A DNA stretch of 64,000 nucleotides, taken from Ramazzottius varieornatus (Eukaryota > Tardigrada > Eutardigrada > Parachela > Ramazzottiidae). Below, in pieces: positions 54,330-64,000 of this stretch. The stretch covers positions 775,481 to 839,480 of the forward strand of contig BDGG01000002.1 of NCBI GenBank assembly GCA_001949185.1, in the 5' to 3' direction. The notes under the pieces are model-generated. The model was given only the letters and a program-made list of their open reading frames with translations. It was not told where the DNA came from and made no database searches. Every line of letters begins with the position of its first letter. The first letter of the stretch is position 1. The translations under genes and the position numbers were made by a program.

Positions 54330-55254
54330 GAAGTAAACCAGTGCGTCGGTTGATCCGGGTAGCAAGAAAGCTTTACTCGCAAACCTTGTGCGTGTACGCG
54401 TTCGCTCGGCCTCCCCAGTGGTTAGAACCACTAGCTGGGTTACTGCGTTTGGGGTTCGCCTAACTCCAGCTTGAAAGAGGCCAAAGACGCAAGCAATGAC
54501 GTGCGCGTGGTCCGATTTCGTCGCTTTATGCTGAACATCGCTATATCATGCTGGATGCTTCGTGATTTGGATGGCTCGCAGTCGAACAAGCGAAACCTAG
54601 CAGCGCAGCCTTTCTGCAGGCGTCTCGTGGACAGGTACATCAAGCCCCAGCTTCGCATCTCGTAGTGATGCCGATACCCGCAAATGCGACGACAGCTACC
54701 TATCTTCGCTATGGATGAACTTATTGGTTCCACTTCCGCGTCGAATATTCAGTAAAGTACCTAGGCTGGATGCAAAATAAAAGCTCGGTGGTTACTCATC
54801 AGTAACTTCCACTGTTCATCAGTTTAAATACATTGACTTTTAATGCTCAGCTTGATCTTTCTTGATGCGCGGGGCTTCAGTCTCGGATGGCAGTTACACG
54901 AAGAGAGCGTGCCTAGCGCCTAGCTAAATTCACCAGGAGCATGACGTTGTCGCAAGCAGCATCATGAACTGCACGTTGGACACCCGAAACTTGGACGGTA
55001 GCTTCGACCAGCGTGCCGTAAACCGAAGACTCGTCCAGCTTTTCTCCACGAATGTAATGTTCCCGCTGGCCCCTAAGTTTTTAATGCGCTGGCTTTAGTG
55101 ATGTTGGCATATATCTTTATTATGTTAAATTAGGCAATATCAGAGGCTTCTTCATCACGAATATCGTATCAACTCGAGAGAAAATTTTTAACGGCCTATT
55201 CTGGCTAATATATCATATCAAAATCAGCTTATTAGGTGCAAAAACGACTTAAAA
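54330..55254. other. Stretch without a supported gene
   Basis: Short frames on both strands only; nothing recognised. Confidence 0.35.
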
Positions 55255-55782
55255 CTTACAGCACGAAGGTTTTCATGTTCGCAAAATACCACCGTTCTCT
55301 TTGTGAGTGCAAGACTTTGGTTGGCTAAGGTGATGCAAAGGAGGCGGGGCCAGCCAATAGATAATTTAAGAAATTTAGAAATTTCGAAAATTGGCAGGCC
55401 GTGGAGTTCAACCTGGGGAAAGTAGTCCTTGCCATTTTGATTTTCTCTAAAGCATTCCGATAACAAGAAAATTTGTCCCAGGCTTGGTTTCGGTGAAGAG
55501 AATTGTCCTCACTGTTTCAGATTTTTTCAGAACGAGTGTTGCGTATGTGCCTCCAGTAAGGAGACGAAATCTGAAATACCACCGAAACCACCCGAAATCG
55601 TAAAACTTTTTGCTAGCGTTCTGCGTTTTCGCTGACCACTGGTCATTAATCTCAACTTCATGACAAGATCGAGTTGCAGGCAAACAAAAAATCCCCAACC
55701 CGAAAGACCAAAAGCTAAAATCGGGAGGCGAGTGAAACTGACACATTATACTCACAATGAGTACGGTCGTGTCAGAAGTGTT
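55255..55782 (-). mobile_element. TIR element, family ACCGTCCTCTTTGTGTATAC, copy 2
   Basis: Reverse-oriented relative of 36556-37098. It contains CCACCGTTCTCTTTGTGAGT at one end and CACAATGAGTACGGTCGTGT at the other, with shared interior strings (CAGGCAAACAAAAAATCCCC, CCGAAAGACCAAAAGCTAAA). Confidence 0.68.
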
Positions 55783-56823
55783 AATATAATAAAATTTATT
55801 GAATTATGTCAAATTGGATTTGACCCGGAGGGTCGATATTATATTAAAATTATATTAGGTTCGGATTTGCTTATGTTAGCATTACTAGTTGGCTTCTGCA
55901 AGATTAAAACTTTAGGGACGTGCCCTTGCCGCTGCCGATGGAACTTCACTATCAGCACTTGGTAAAAGAGGCTGACAATCCTCATCTCATCATCTCAAAA
56001 ATGGTCTATACTATACACGTGCTTTGCCTAATTATGGGCATGGACAAAACTTTGGCACCGGCCGAAAATTTGGTGCTTCGAAGCACTGGAAAGGCCAAGC
56101 GAGGGAGGAGAAGCACAGGGGAGGAACCGTCCCAGATTTTCCAAAAGACTTTTCGCTTCCCTTTGCTGATTCAATAGGGCTGGCAGTTTGTAAGCTGTAT
56201 AAAAATTTAGGTCCTGAAGGACTTTCGCAAGATTATTCAGACGGTAGAGAATATCATCATACAACGATGCATAGTCTGCCACTTGTCTGCACGCACTCGT
56301 GTTTTGCAATAGTACCGTAGTCATCTGCTGAGTGTACTGTAGCTACGCGCTGACCACGATAGCAAAGATGATAAATCAGTATTTACGCAGTCTTACAGCC
56401 GTCTGCATGCATAAAGTGTTCCTTTAGAAAATTGCATACACTTGGAACATGAACTTGGAAGACACGCGAAGCCTCTCAAACAGAGCGTCCCACAATATTG
56501 AACTGTAGACCGACCGAGCGTGAGAACTGAGAGACGAGCTTTGCCAACCAGGAAGTAATCACGGAAGAGCTCTGCTAAAAGTGTAAAATGCACTGCAGAT
56601 TGCGACTGTCAGAATGGGAGCATTTTGATGGCGAAAGACAGGAAACCAACTAGGACAAGCTATCGGTCCGTCATTCAGCCTTGTTAAAGTGATCCTTCAC
56701 CGTATCAAAGCTCTTTCCGATACTTTCTGCCAATGCGCGAAGAATCTTTCCCTTGTTATGCGCGCGGGCGCATTGTGGGTCTTCGTTAATGGCTGTCTTG
56801 GACTTGTCAATCAAATCAGTAAG
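55783..56823. other. Stretch without a supported gene
   Basis: Two overlapping 98-codon frames at 56024-56324 (one per strand) lack any recognisable domain. An AT-rich patch lies at about 55780-55870. Confidence 0.35.
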
Positions 56824-57056
56824 GGGGTTCAACGGTTAATTACATCGCTGGTGGAATTACATCCGGTGGAAATTACATTCCACCGAAGACTCGGTGGAAT
56901 TACGACTCACGCCCGAATAACTCGTAATCCCACCGACTGACGAAACTGACGGTTCTACTTGCACAGTGCAGAAGTTCTTTTACAGATATCTTGTTTTCGT
57001 TCTCCATCTTTCTGCACTTCTTGCTCTGTGTTTTTATATCAGTACTGTGGTTACCA

Positions 57057-58291
57057 TGTCCCTGTCGCAACCGGCACGTTCCTCTAAACCAACAAGTCAG
57101 GAGGCTGAAGTCGCGATAACCGTACCGGTAAATGGAGTAGCAGCCAAGCGCTCTTCAAAGCCTCGTGGACCGCAGTTTCGATGGGCTCATACGACCGCTC
57201 AGGACTACCTTCTGCAGTGGATGGAGGAGCCCGGTAACTGGGCTAAGTGGCGTGGTGCCGGGACCAAGTCGGCAAACGGACAGAGGAGGACGTCCAAATA
57301 CACGAAGATCGTTGATTATCGTTGATCGTTGATATCGTTGATTACTTGAAAACAAACGGGACCGAAAACGTGTCGCCGGATTCCGTCAAGTATCAGCTCA
57401 CTGCTCTGGGAAGCTCTTATAGAGACGCTCGATCCTTGTTTGGAACCACAGGAGAAGGTGTGACGGAGGATGATATCCAGCAGAAGATCGTCACGCTCAA
57501 AGGTGAAACTGAGATCAAGACAATCAACTGCTATGACCAGGCTTTTCAGTGGCAAGAGCGTGGTCAGGCTGATCAAATAATCAACTGAAGTCAGAAGGCA
57601 TCGTGATCTAGCTGATTGACAGATTGGTGTTACGCAACACTAATCTGTGAAAAGTGGAATTCCTTCATGCAAACAAAAAATTGTCATTCAAAACGTCACG
57701 TTGCATCACTTGTGTTTATTTCAAGTGGTCTATTTCTTTTACTTCAAAGATAAACTGGAGCAAGCATGTCTCTTCTGGAGCCGTCTGCATCCTGTTTTCC
57801 GTGACAGTCCGAAGATGGTAACTCCCTATGCAGCGGACAACACTGACGCTACAGACGATGCAGAACTGTTCCTGTTGGGCAGAGAGATCGACGCAGAAGA
57901 CGAAGTGGCTGATTTGAACAGTCCGCCAGCTACCGAAAATGTCAACGATGAACTGCCTAGTACTGAACCAGCTACATCAATCCAAGTGTGGGTAGCCGAA
58001 CTTCACGATATGCCAGTACGGAAGAGATTCGTCCCAGTTGTTCTGGATTCCCCCACAACTTCAGAAGACGATTTTAGATCCGGCATGGACTTCAAGCGTA
58101 GAAGGACCAACTCGAAAGTACCACTCATCTTGAGCGGAAGCAAGAAGTCATTCCCAACACGAAAGAGGGTTTCCAGCTATGAAGAGGCATCTGAACGTTA
58201 CGAAGAAAGGAAGCTGGTCCTGGAGTCGAGATCGCTCGACGGAACGTATCGAGCATGGAATATCAACATGCTGAGCGGATGGAAGCTTTGA
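57057..58291 (+). pseudogene. Harbinger SANT/Myb-like partner protein (disrupted)
   Basis: DNA-binding partner that brings the transposase to the element ends. It starts MSLSQPARSS; key parts are RWAHTTAQDYLLQWMEEPGN, WAKWRGAGTKSANGQRRTSK, then YLKTNGTENVSPDSVKYQLT, ALGSSYRDARSLFG and GVTEDDIQQKIVTLK. A tandem repetition of ATCGTTGAT near 57307-57345 introduces a stop and shifts frame. A further open part (57780-58291) reads HPVFRDSPKMVTPYA, LFLLGREIDAEDE and a basic tail (FKRRRTNSK). Introns could account for some breaks. Confidence 0.72.
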
Positions 58292-58439
58292 GTGTTCAAA
58301 AACTAGAAGCAGAAGCAAGACGATTAAAAGCTCACTCAGCCAATCTTTTACTGCAAATCCAGTTAGAAAATATCAATCAGCAAAATTAATAAATTAACAC
58401 ATTTGACTGTCCTGAGAAAGCATTAGCATCTAGAACAAC

Positions 58440-59608
58440 TTATTTAAGAAGTTCTCTTTTCTGACCTCCTTCAGCCATAAAGATCTCTTTCGTGGCTCGA
58501 TGGTGCTTTTCTTCAGCCGATGCAGATTCGTCTTCCGAGCTATCGTCCCACTCTGGATTATAGTAATCGCTGGTCAGAAGGTTATGCAAAACACAGCATG
58601 CACGGATCCAGTAGACTATCTTGCGATGATCTTCAGCCGTGTTCAAAACACCTCTGAGTGCTTTCAAACTCTGAAATTTTCCTTTCAACATGCCATTACA
58701 GTGTTCCACCCTGATACGGATCTGTGACAGCCGGAAGTTGAACTGCTCGTTTTCTTTCAGTAGAGCCGCTGGTTTTTTATAGGACGAGATAACAGTAGAT
58801 GTGTTGGTGTAAGCGCTATCAGCAAGTATGTACTCTTCTCGTCTGAAAAACTGGGTGGAGAACCGAGCAAGTTTGGAGCTGGCGAACACTCGATTGTCGT
58901 GAGCCGAGCCACAAATTCAGCAAACAGGTATCGGATTCGTCTTTGGTCGTCGCAGACTATGAGAGTATTGATACCGTACTTTGACTTGTGGCTGAAGTAA
59001 TCTGATCCCTCCAAATTTGGCTTATTTGCGAAAGGGATTAGTGTGCCATCCACGGAACCTGAGCAATTGGGAAAACCTGACAACTCGAAGATCCGCTTCT
59101 TGATGGTTTTCTTTTCGCTTGCATCAGGCCAGAATACGACCTCTTTTTCCAGGCTTAAAAGAGACACAATCACCCGATTCGTGTAAAGAACCACAGCTCC
59201 TTCTGACACTCCGAAGTGACGTGCTACTTTCCCCACAGATTTTCCGTTACCCGAACAACCAAACCTGTAAAGTGCGACCATTAACTGCAGTTGAACAGGG
59301 CGCTGAGGATTCTGGATGGTACTCCTGAAAACTCGATGTCCAGCCAAGCGATCCGCCAGATCGTCGAAAGACTCCGTATACATGCGGACATCTTCTTTGA
59401 ATCGAACATCGTTCAACCTAGAGAGAATGGTGTCTAAAAAGTGGGAACTCTTGGGAACAAGCGATCTCTTGCGTAGGTGGCGACATCTTCGTAAAAACTG
59501 ACGTCGAGTCTTCAGAATATCCAGCTCGCATTCGTCCGAACTAGTGTCGCTCGAATCTGAAGAGAATTCTGCGTCTTCGGATGACGATCCCGATGAACAA
59601 TCCTTCAA
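58440..59608 (-). pseudogene. Harbinger (HARBI1-type) DDE transposase, frameshifted
   Basis: Order: acidic Ser-rich N-terminus, a helical DNA-binding part (VQLQLMVALYRFGCSG, GKVARHFGVSEGAVVLYTNR), then the nuclease. The first catalytic Asp is in NCSGSVDGTLIPFANKPN. A one-base shift near 58890-58915 moves reading into a second frame with AHDNRVFASSKLA, the second Asp in YILADSAYT, and the catalytic Glu in IRVEHCNGMLKGKFQSLKAL. All three catalytic residues survive in sequence but not in one frame. Confidence 0.82.
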
Positions 59609-59882
59609 TCCTCCGATCTATCTTTTGCAAGAGAACGGCTCGTACGTTGGCTTGAGGCATGGTCGATACGATGAGAAATGGAATACTACAAGTAGTGAGG
59701 GCTAAATCGGGCTTTTCGAAATTTTACGCCGGTCTCATGTTTGAATCGAACAGAGGGCATTCAACGGCAGATGATTTCGTTGAACAAAAACACTTTTTAA
59801 CTGGCCGAAAAAGATTGCGGGGGCGGTGCCACAAACAAGACAGTTGCAATGCCACCGGCGGTGTAATCAACGGTTGAACCCC

Positions 59883-61035
59883 ACTAGTTTCAAAGACGCG
59901 ATATGGAAATAAGGTGCATATACCATGCCGATTCGTACTTAGCCAAAGCAGTTTGAATGCCTTTGTTCTTGTGTGGATCGAAGTAAGCAGTCTTCCCGAA
60001 AATAATTTATAAATTATTTTCGAATCAATTATTCGATCAGATAACGCACGCCTTTTCGGTATTGTATTTGCGATTTTGGATTGTCAGGTCGTTTGGACAA
60101 AACATGGGACTTCCTGAGACTTACAAAGTGCCTCGCTTTGCGTGGTCTGTCGATGGTTCAGTCTAAACGACTGCATTGAGGGGGCGTTCGTGGATCACGA
60201 AGGAAACACTCAGCCCCGCCGCGATTTCAGGCTTTCTCGCACTGCGTTCGCCCGTGCTGGCAGAGGATATTGGAGAGCGCAATCGGTGACCGAACAATGC
60301 AGAAAAAGACTCCAGACAATCATTCATCCACATTTTCATTTGAGCTTGCAGTTTTTAAATTTTGTGGGCTCATAACTGCCAAGCAAACGACCACGAGTTA
60401 TGGATACTTCACCTCCGTCAGAGTCATTTTAGTGCAGTATGGTAAAATTCCCCCAGCAAGGAGTCTTAACCTAATCACCTTCATGGAAATGAATGGCACT
60501 CAATTGAAATTCCCGCAGCAGTTAACCGTAGTGATGCGTAAAGCGGATCATAGGATACGCTGACAGGACAATAGTAAAGGACCTCATTAAAACGAGCGCC
60601 TACTGTTGCTGTTCCCAATGACGGTCCTGGTTTCAGCTCATATACAGGTTGATTCTAATTCTTTGGATCGTTTTTGAAACCTTACGGAAAAATCAGCAGT
60701 TATCTCCTTGCTACGAGAATGGATCCCCGGATGACTTCAGTATCCAATAATGATCCCTGGAAGTCTCACAGAGATCGCGTGTATCTCACAAACACACAGA
60801 AATGTCTGAACTACCTGGAAATCGATCAGTGGTTTAGGCACGCCACATCTTCGCAGTCGAAATTAGTTTGCTTCTAAACGAAAGTCTTTAAAAAACTTAT
60901 GCTGATGCTACGTCACTCACATATCTGATGGCCTTGGGAAGAAAAAGTGTTCTTCTGAAATGTCGTTCCGTGCGTCGGACTTGCGACACTTCATTTCTGA
61001 CTGCAGCAAAAAAAATCCGTTTTTCTCATATTTTT
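59883..61035. other. Stretch without a supported gene
   Basis: Short frames only; AT-rich palindromic ATAATTTATAAATTAT at about 60001. Nothing else recognised. Confidence 0.35.
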
Positions 61036-61383
61036 CGTTTTTTACACTCTGCGTACGACCGTCCTCTTTGTGTATACGATCACTCAGTTTTATTCACCTC
61101 CCAGTTCTAGCTTTTGGTCTTTCGGGTCTGGGTCTTTTGGTTTGCATGTACCTCGGTCTTCTCAGCAAAGCAACACTAATGACCAGCGGTGAGCCAAATC
61201 CCACCACGCTGGAAATTTTTTCTACGATATCGGATGGTTTTGATGAAATTTGGTGTTTCGTCTCTTCGCGCGAGACACGTGCACGATATTCGCTTACAAC
61301 GATATCAGCCAATGGAATTCCTGTATACACAAAGAGGACGGTAGTATTCTGTAAACATGAAAACGATTGTGCTGAAAGTGTAA
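61036..61383 (+). mobile_element. TIR element, family ACCGTCCTCTTTGTGTATAC, copy 3
   Basis: The clearest ends of the family: ACCGTCCTCTTTGTGTATAC near 61058 and GTATACACAAAGAGGACGGT near 61323-61345 are perfect complements. It is an internally deleted relative of copy 1 and shares its interior strings. Confidence 0.8.
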
Positions 61384-62372
61384 AGGAGACGGTAAACTTC
61401 GAGCTAAATTCTATTCGTAAGTTTGACCAACTAGCTGCCCAATAAAAGATGTTCGGGATTGTGATCTTCAATCCAAAAATATCAGAATAAAATGTGAATT
61501 TTTGGTCGAGAAGTGACGGTTCCGTTTTATATTTCCTCTGAGACCTCCAGGAAATTATGCCCGAACCAGGTACACGCAGTCAATAACCCAGAGAGCGGTC
61601 TATGAAACACGTGGTAAAAAGGTGAGATTGGACGAGATACAGTTTCACTACCGGAAGCCAAAAACAACTGATGGGTGTTTTCCGGGTGGTTTGGGTTCAT
61701 TTTCATATGTTTTCTGGGATATGTGCAATCTCGGCAAAACTTGCAAGGATCGTATTCGGATGTAGGAACTACCTAGGTGTTAAATCTAGAAGCAAGGAGA
61801 TGAGTTCTTGTTTTACTATAAGATTTCGAAAATGATCCAGAGAACTAGAATCAAAATGTATCGTAGCAAGTCGACTGCTGCTGTGTTGAGCGTTGAAAGG
61901 CCAGGACCTGGATAACTGACTATACAGGCTATGTCCAGAAGAACCGTAAGATGGCATCAAATAAGTTCGCGTAATTATTGTAAAAGGGCGAACCTTCGGT
62001 TAGTAATAGTGAAAAATTCATCATTGTCGGGAATCAATTGCGGTCGGTGCATTTTCCCGCACCAAGCCTGCCAATTATCCCGCCACAGTAAGCGGCCCGC
62101 GGTGTTCGCGCTTTTTCAATCAATATCATTCGGTACACTGGGTTGGCTTTATGTGCAAGAGGTCATCCGTAGTCAATTGCAGTGCCAGGTATTACATAGT
62201 CGTTGTACGCTAGGTGAAACTCTGTAGCGTGTGTGGAGTGAATACTTAAGGAGGAACTCTCGCCGGTCTGGTCATTGATTTCACTGCCAATCTGTTTGAG
62301 TCCTTCGTGGTCCTTTCGGCCCTCATAGGTTCTTCTGACAGGAGCTACCGAGTGAGGGTTTCCAAGTCGAAA
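61384..62372. other. Upstream region of the guanylyl cyclase gene
   Basis: No repeat or gene is recognised. The frame upstream of the chosen ATG (62307-62372) is open, but it does not resemble H-NOX sequence. Confidence 0.35.
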
Positions 62373-63374
62373 ATGTACGGTATCCTGCTGGAAAGCATCG
62401 TTGCTTTCATCCGGAAGTCTTACTCCGAAGAAAAGTGGCACTTGATTCGGGAGAGCGCACGAATCGACCATGACACGTTCAGCGCACACCAGGTCTACGC
62501 CGAAACGCTGATTCCACGCATCGTGGACGCCTGTCACCTGCATTTGGGTCTGTCGAAAGATGACATCCTCCTGGAGTTCGGCCAAGCCTTTGTCGACTAC
62601 GTGTCCCACTATGGTTACGACAAAATCCTCAGAGTGGTTGGTCGCAACTTTCGGGACTTCTTAAACGGTTTGTCAAGCTGACCTTTCTCAACGGCTCTTT
62701 GGATTGTGACACTACCAGGGTTCTGCAGGGTTGGACAATATTCACGAGTACCTTCGCTTCTCCTATCCCAAGCTGAAACCGCCCTCCTTCTATTGCGACC
62801 AAGAAAGCCGAACTGGCTTGATTCTCCATTACCGAAGTCGGCGTCGGTATGCTGGATACACTGGCTACGTTCTAGGACAACTCAAAGCGGTGGGACGATC
62901 TTTCTACAAACAGGAAATCAGCGTCAGCATCCTGAAGCAGGAAACCATCAGTAATATGGTCCACGTCACTTTTCAGCTGAACTTCGACAACTCAGGTACA
63001 GTACCTTTGGCCCAAAGCCAAGCTCGGCGCTTGTCGTTACGTTTTTCTTCCTCTATACCGTATTTGCTACATGTAGTTTCAACTTTAGCAGATAGAGTTT
63101 TCGTGATTCTAAAGCAAAGAATGGAGGCTGTGTTTTTTTCTCGTTAGCTTATGCTGACAAGACGATCGAGGCGAGTAACGAGAACATGGCCAACCTACCA
63201 TTACGAATGGATGTTTTTTACGACCTCTTCCCATTCCACATTCTCTTCGATCGGGACATGATTATTCGAAGGACGGGTAAGAGCCTGCGGGCCATTCTGG
63301 ACGAAATTAGCGGCCACGACGTGACGCAGGTCTTTTCACTAAAAAAGCCGCTGGTGGATTTCTCCTGGGACTCG
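62373..63374 (+). CDS. Atypical soluble guanylyl cyclase, N-terminal exons (partial)
   Basis: Haem-based gas sensor that makes cGMP. Exons 62373-62667, 62729-62995 and 63148-63374 join in phase to 263 residues, then a donor (TCG|GTAATG) leads out of the window. The H-NOX domain starts at once, MYGILLESIVAFIRKSYSEE, with the haem ligand His104 in LNGLDNIHEYLRF. The haem-propionate motif Y-x-S-x-R is HYRSRRR (Y133, S135, R137). Residues from about 205 (YDLFPFHILFDRDMIIRRTG) are the HNOBA/PAS-like domain. Strings such as FSAHQVY, HYGYD and FRDFLNG resemble invertebrate Gyc88E/Gyc89D-type cyclases, which respond to oxygen, more than NO-sensing beta-1 (family knowledge). The catalytic domain is not in the window. 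If the donor is ignored the frame stops at 63428. Confidence 0.84.
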
Positions 63375-63442
63375 GTAATGACAATCCAGTTTGACGAGCA
63401 CCTTTATGCCACTTCATCTTCCATCTAAAGGAGAGAGTTCAT

Positions 63443-63906
63443 CAGGCGCGTCCCATGGGTGAATTTTTTACGACAAACACTCACCTAATAAAAAAGTACT
63501 GGAACTATGAACCTGATGTCATGACTCGAGCCGTCGGCTCGGGTCGGTACTAACGGTTGGTTAGAACCGCCGAAGCTTTCACTTAAAACAGCAGGGAGCA
63601 AACCATGCGCGGACAGACTGACGCCGGACAATTAGTTCGAAGAATTTGCAAACTTTTCACCATATTTGGTTGACGGAAACCCTTCGATTTCAGACATTTG
63701 TCAACCAAGCATGGTGAAAAGTGCTTATATGTTCTTAACTAATGGTCTGGTGTCAACCGGTCTGCGCATGGTTTGCTCCCTGCTGTTTTTGAGTGAAGTA
63801 CCTGCAGGTACCGCCGCCAGCCGTTGGCACGACTCGAGTCGTAACGTCAGGTCCAGAATTCCAATACTTTTTTATTAGGCAAATTTTGTCGTATGGGACG
63901 CGCCTG
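63443..63906. mobile_element. MITE with CAGGCGCGTCCCAT ends, copy 2
   Basis: Second member of the family at 34994-35362. The left end CAGGCGCGTCCCAT and right end ATGGGACGCGCCTG are perfect complements. Subterminal ACCTGATGTCATGACTCGAG and CTCGAGTCGTAACGTCAGGT also pair. It lies just after the last visible cyclase exon, probably inside its next intron. Confidence 0.82.
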
Positions 63907-64000
63907 GACTTTATTTGCCTTTCATAGGTCGACAATTCTTTTCATTAGGGACGATGGATACGTGTAATGAGGTTATTATTTCCGACAGATCATGAGCCGC

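Larger units (their letters stand above)
56824..59882. mobile_element. PIF/Harbinger DNA transposon
   Basis: Terminal inverted repeats of about 31 bp: GGGGTTCAACGGTTAATTAC and ATCGCTGGTGG on the left, the complement of CCACCGGCGGTGTAATCAAC and GGTTGAACCCC on the right. Between them are two convergent ORFs: a SANT/Myb-like protein on plus and a HARBI-type DDE transposase on minus, the standard pair for this superfamily. GGTGGAATTAC-type motifs repeat near the left end (56850-56930) and may be transposase-binding sites. Both ORFs carry frame defects, so the copy is probably immobile. Confidence 0.85.

Noticed and set aside
1-64000. CRISPR arrays, operons, riboswitches or other prokaryotic features
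   Set aside because: Spliced genes, polyadenylation signals and animal families show eukaryotic nuclear DNA; no regularly spaced direct repeats of CRISPR type were seen.

Overview
The window is nuclear DNA from an animal. Genes are split by short GT-AG introns, coding sequences sit far apart, and decayed transposable elements fill much of the space between them. A chitin synthase C-terminus, an atypical soluble guanylyl cyclase, animal phenylalanine hydroxylase and secreted CAP proteins point to a moulting animal (Ecdysozoa). Compact genes and small introns would suit a tardigrade or another small panarthropod, but that is inference. I assigned exons by translating both strands, looking for splice sites and checking that reading phase is kept across introns.

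Layout. 1-821 (-): last exon of a chitin synthase, with no upstream part visible. 1973-2355 (+): a lone GPCR exon. 2878-5856 (+): an 11-exon phenylalanine hydroxylase with a MITE in intron 8. 7633-8832 (+): a single-exon rhodopsin-class GPCR. 8833-14284: mostly repeats plus a possible secreted peptide precursor at 12215-13187. 14285-19284: a 5-kb DIRS-type tyrosine-recombinase retrotransposon (genes on -) with inverted terminal repeats. 20999-22679 (+): a secreted M12B-type metalloprotease. 24343-34695 (-): a tandem cluster of three large secreted CAP-domain proteins plus a relic exon of a fourth copy at about 23962-24053. 34994-38826: foldback elements and a possible small gene. 38827-41650 (-): a Gly/Asn-rich secreted protein whose intron holds a dead tyrosine recombinase. 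43782-48545: scrambled non-LTR retrotransposon pieces. 48582-48893 (+): a small Cys-containing secreted protein. 50556-54330: weak ORFs and relics of piggyBac-like and psq-HTH elements. 56824-59882: a PIF/Harbinger transposon with terminal inverted repeats and two convergent ORFs. 62373-63374 and beyond (+): N-terminal exons of an atypical soluble guanylyl cyclase that runs off the window.

The strongest unusual signal is the CAP cluster. All three genes share one layout: signal peptide, an N-terminal Cys-rich module I do not recognise, a Thr-rich mucin stretch, a CAP domain, and two short C-terminal Cys modules. In each gene the CAP domain is completed by a microexon of exactly 10 nt. With the neighbouring secreted metalloprotease, the region looks like a secretome locus, though joint function is not shown by sequence.

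At least six families of inverted-repeat elements are present. Both assembly gaps (about 27408-27459 and 42530-42578) lie exactly at the centres of inverted repeats.
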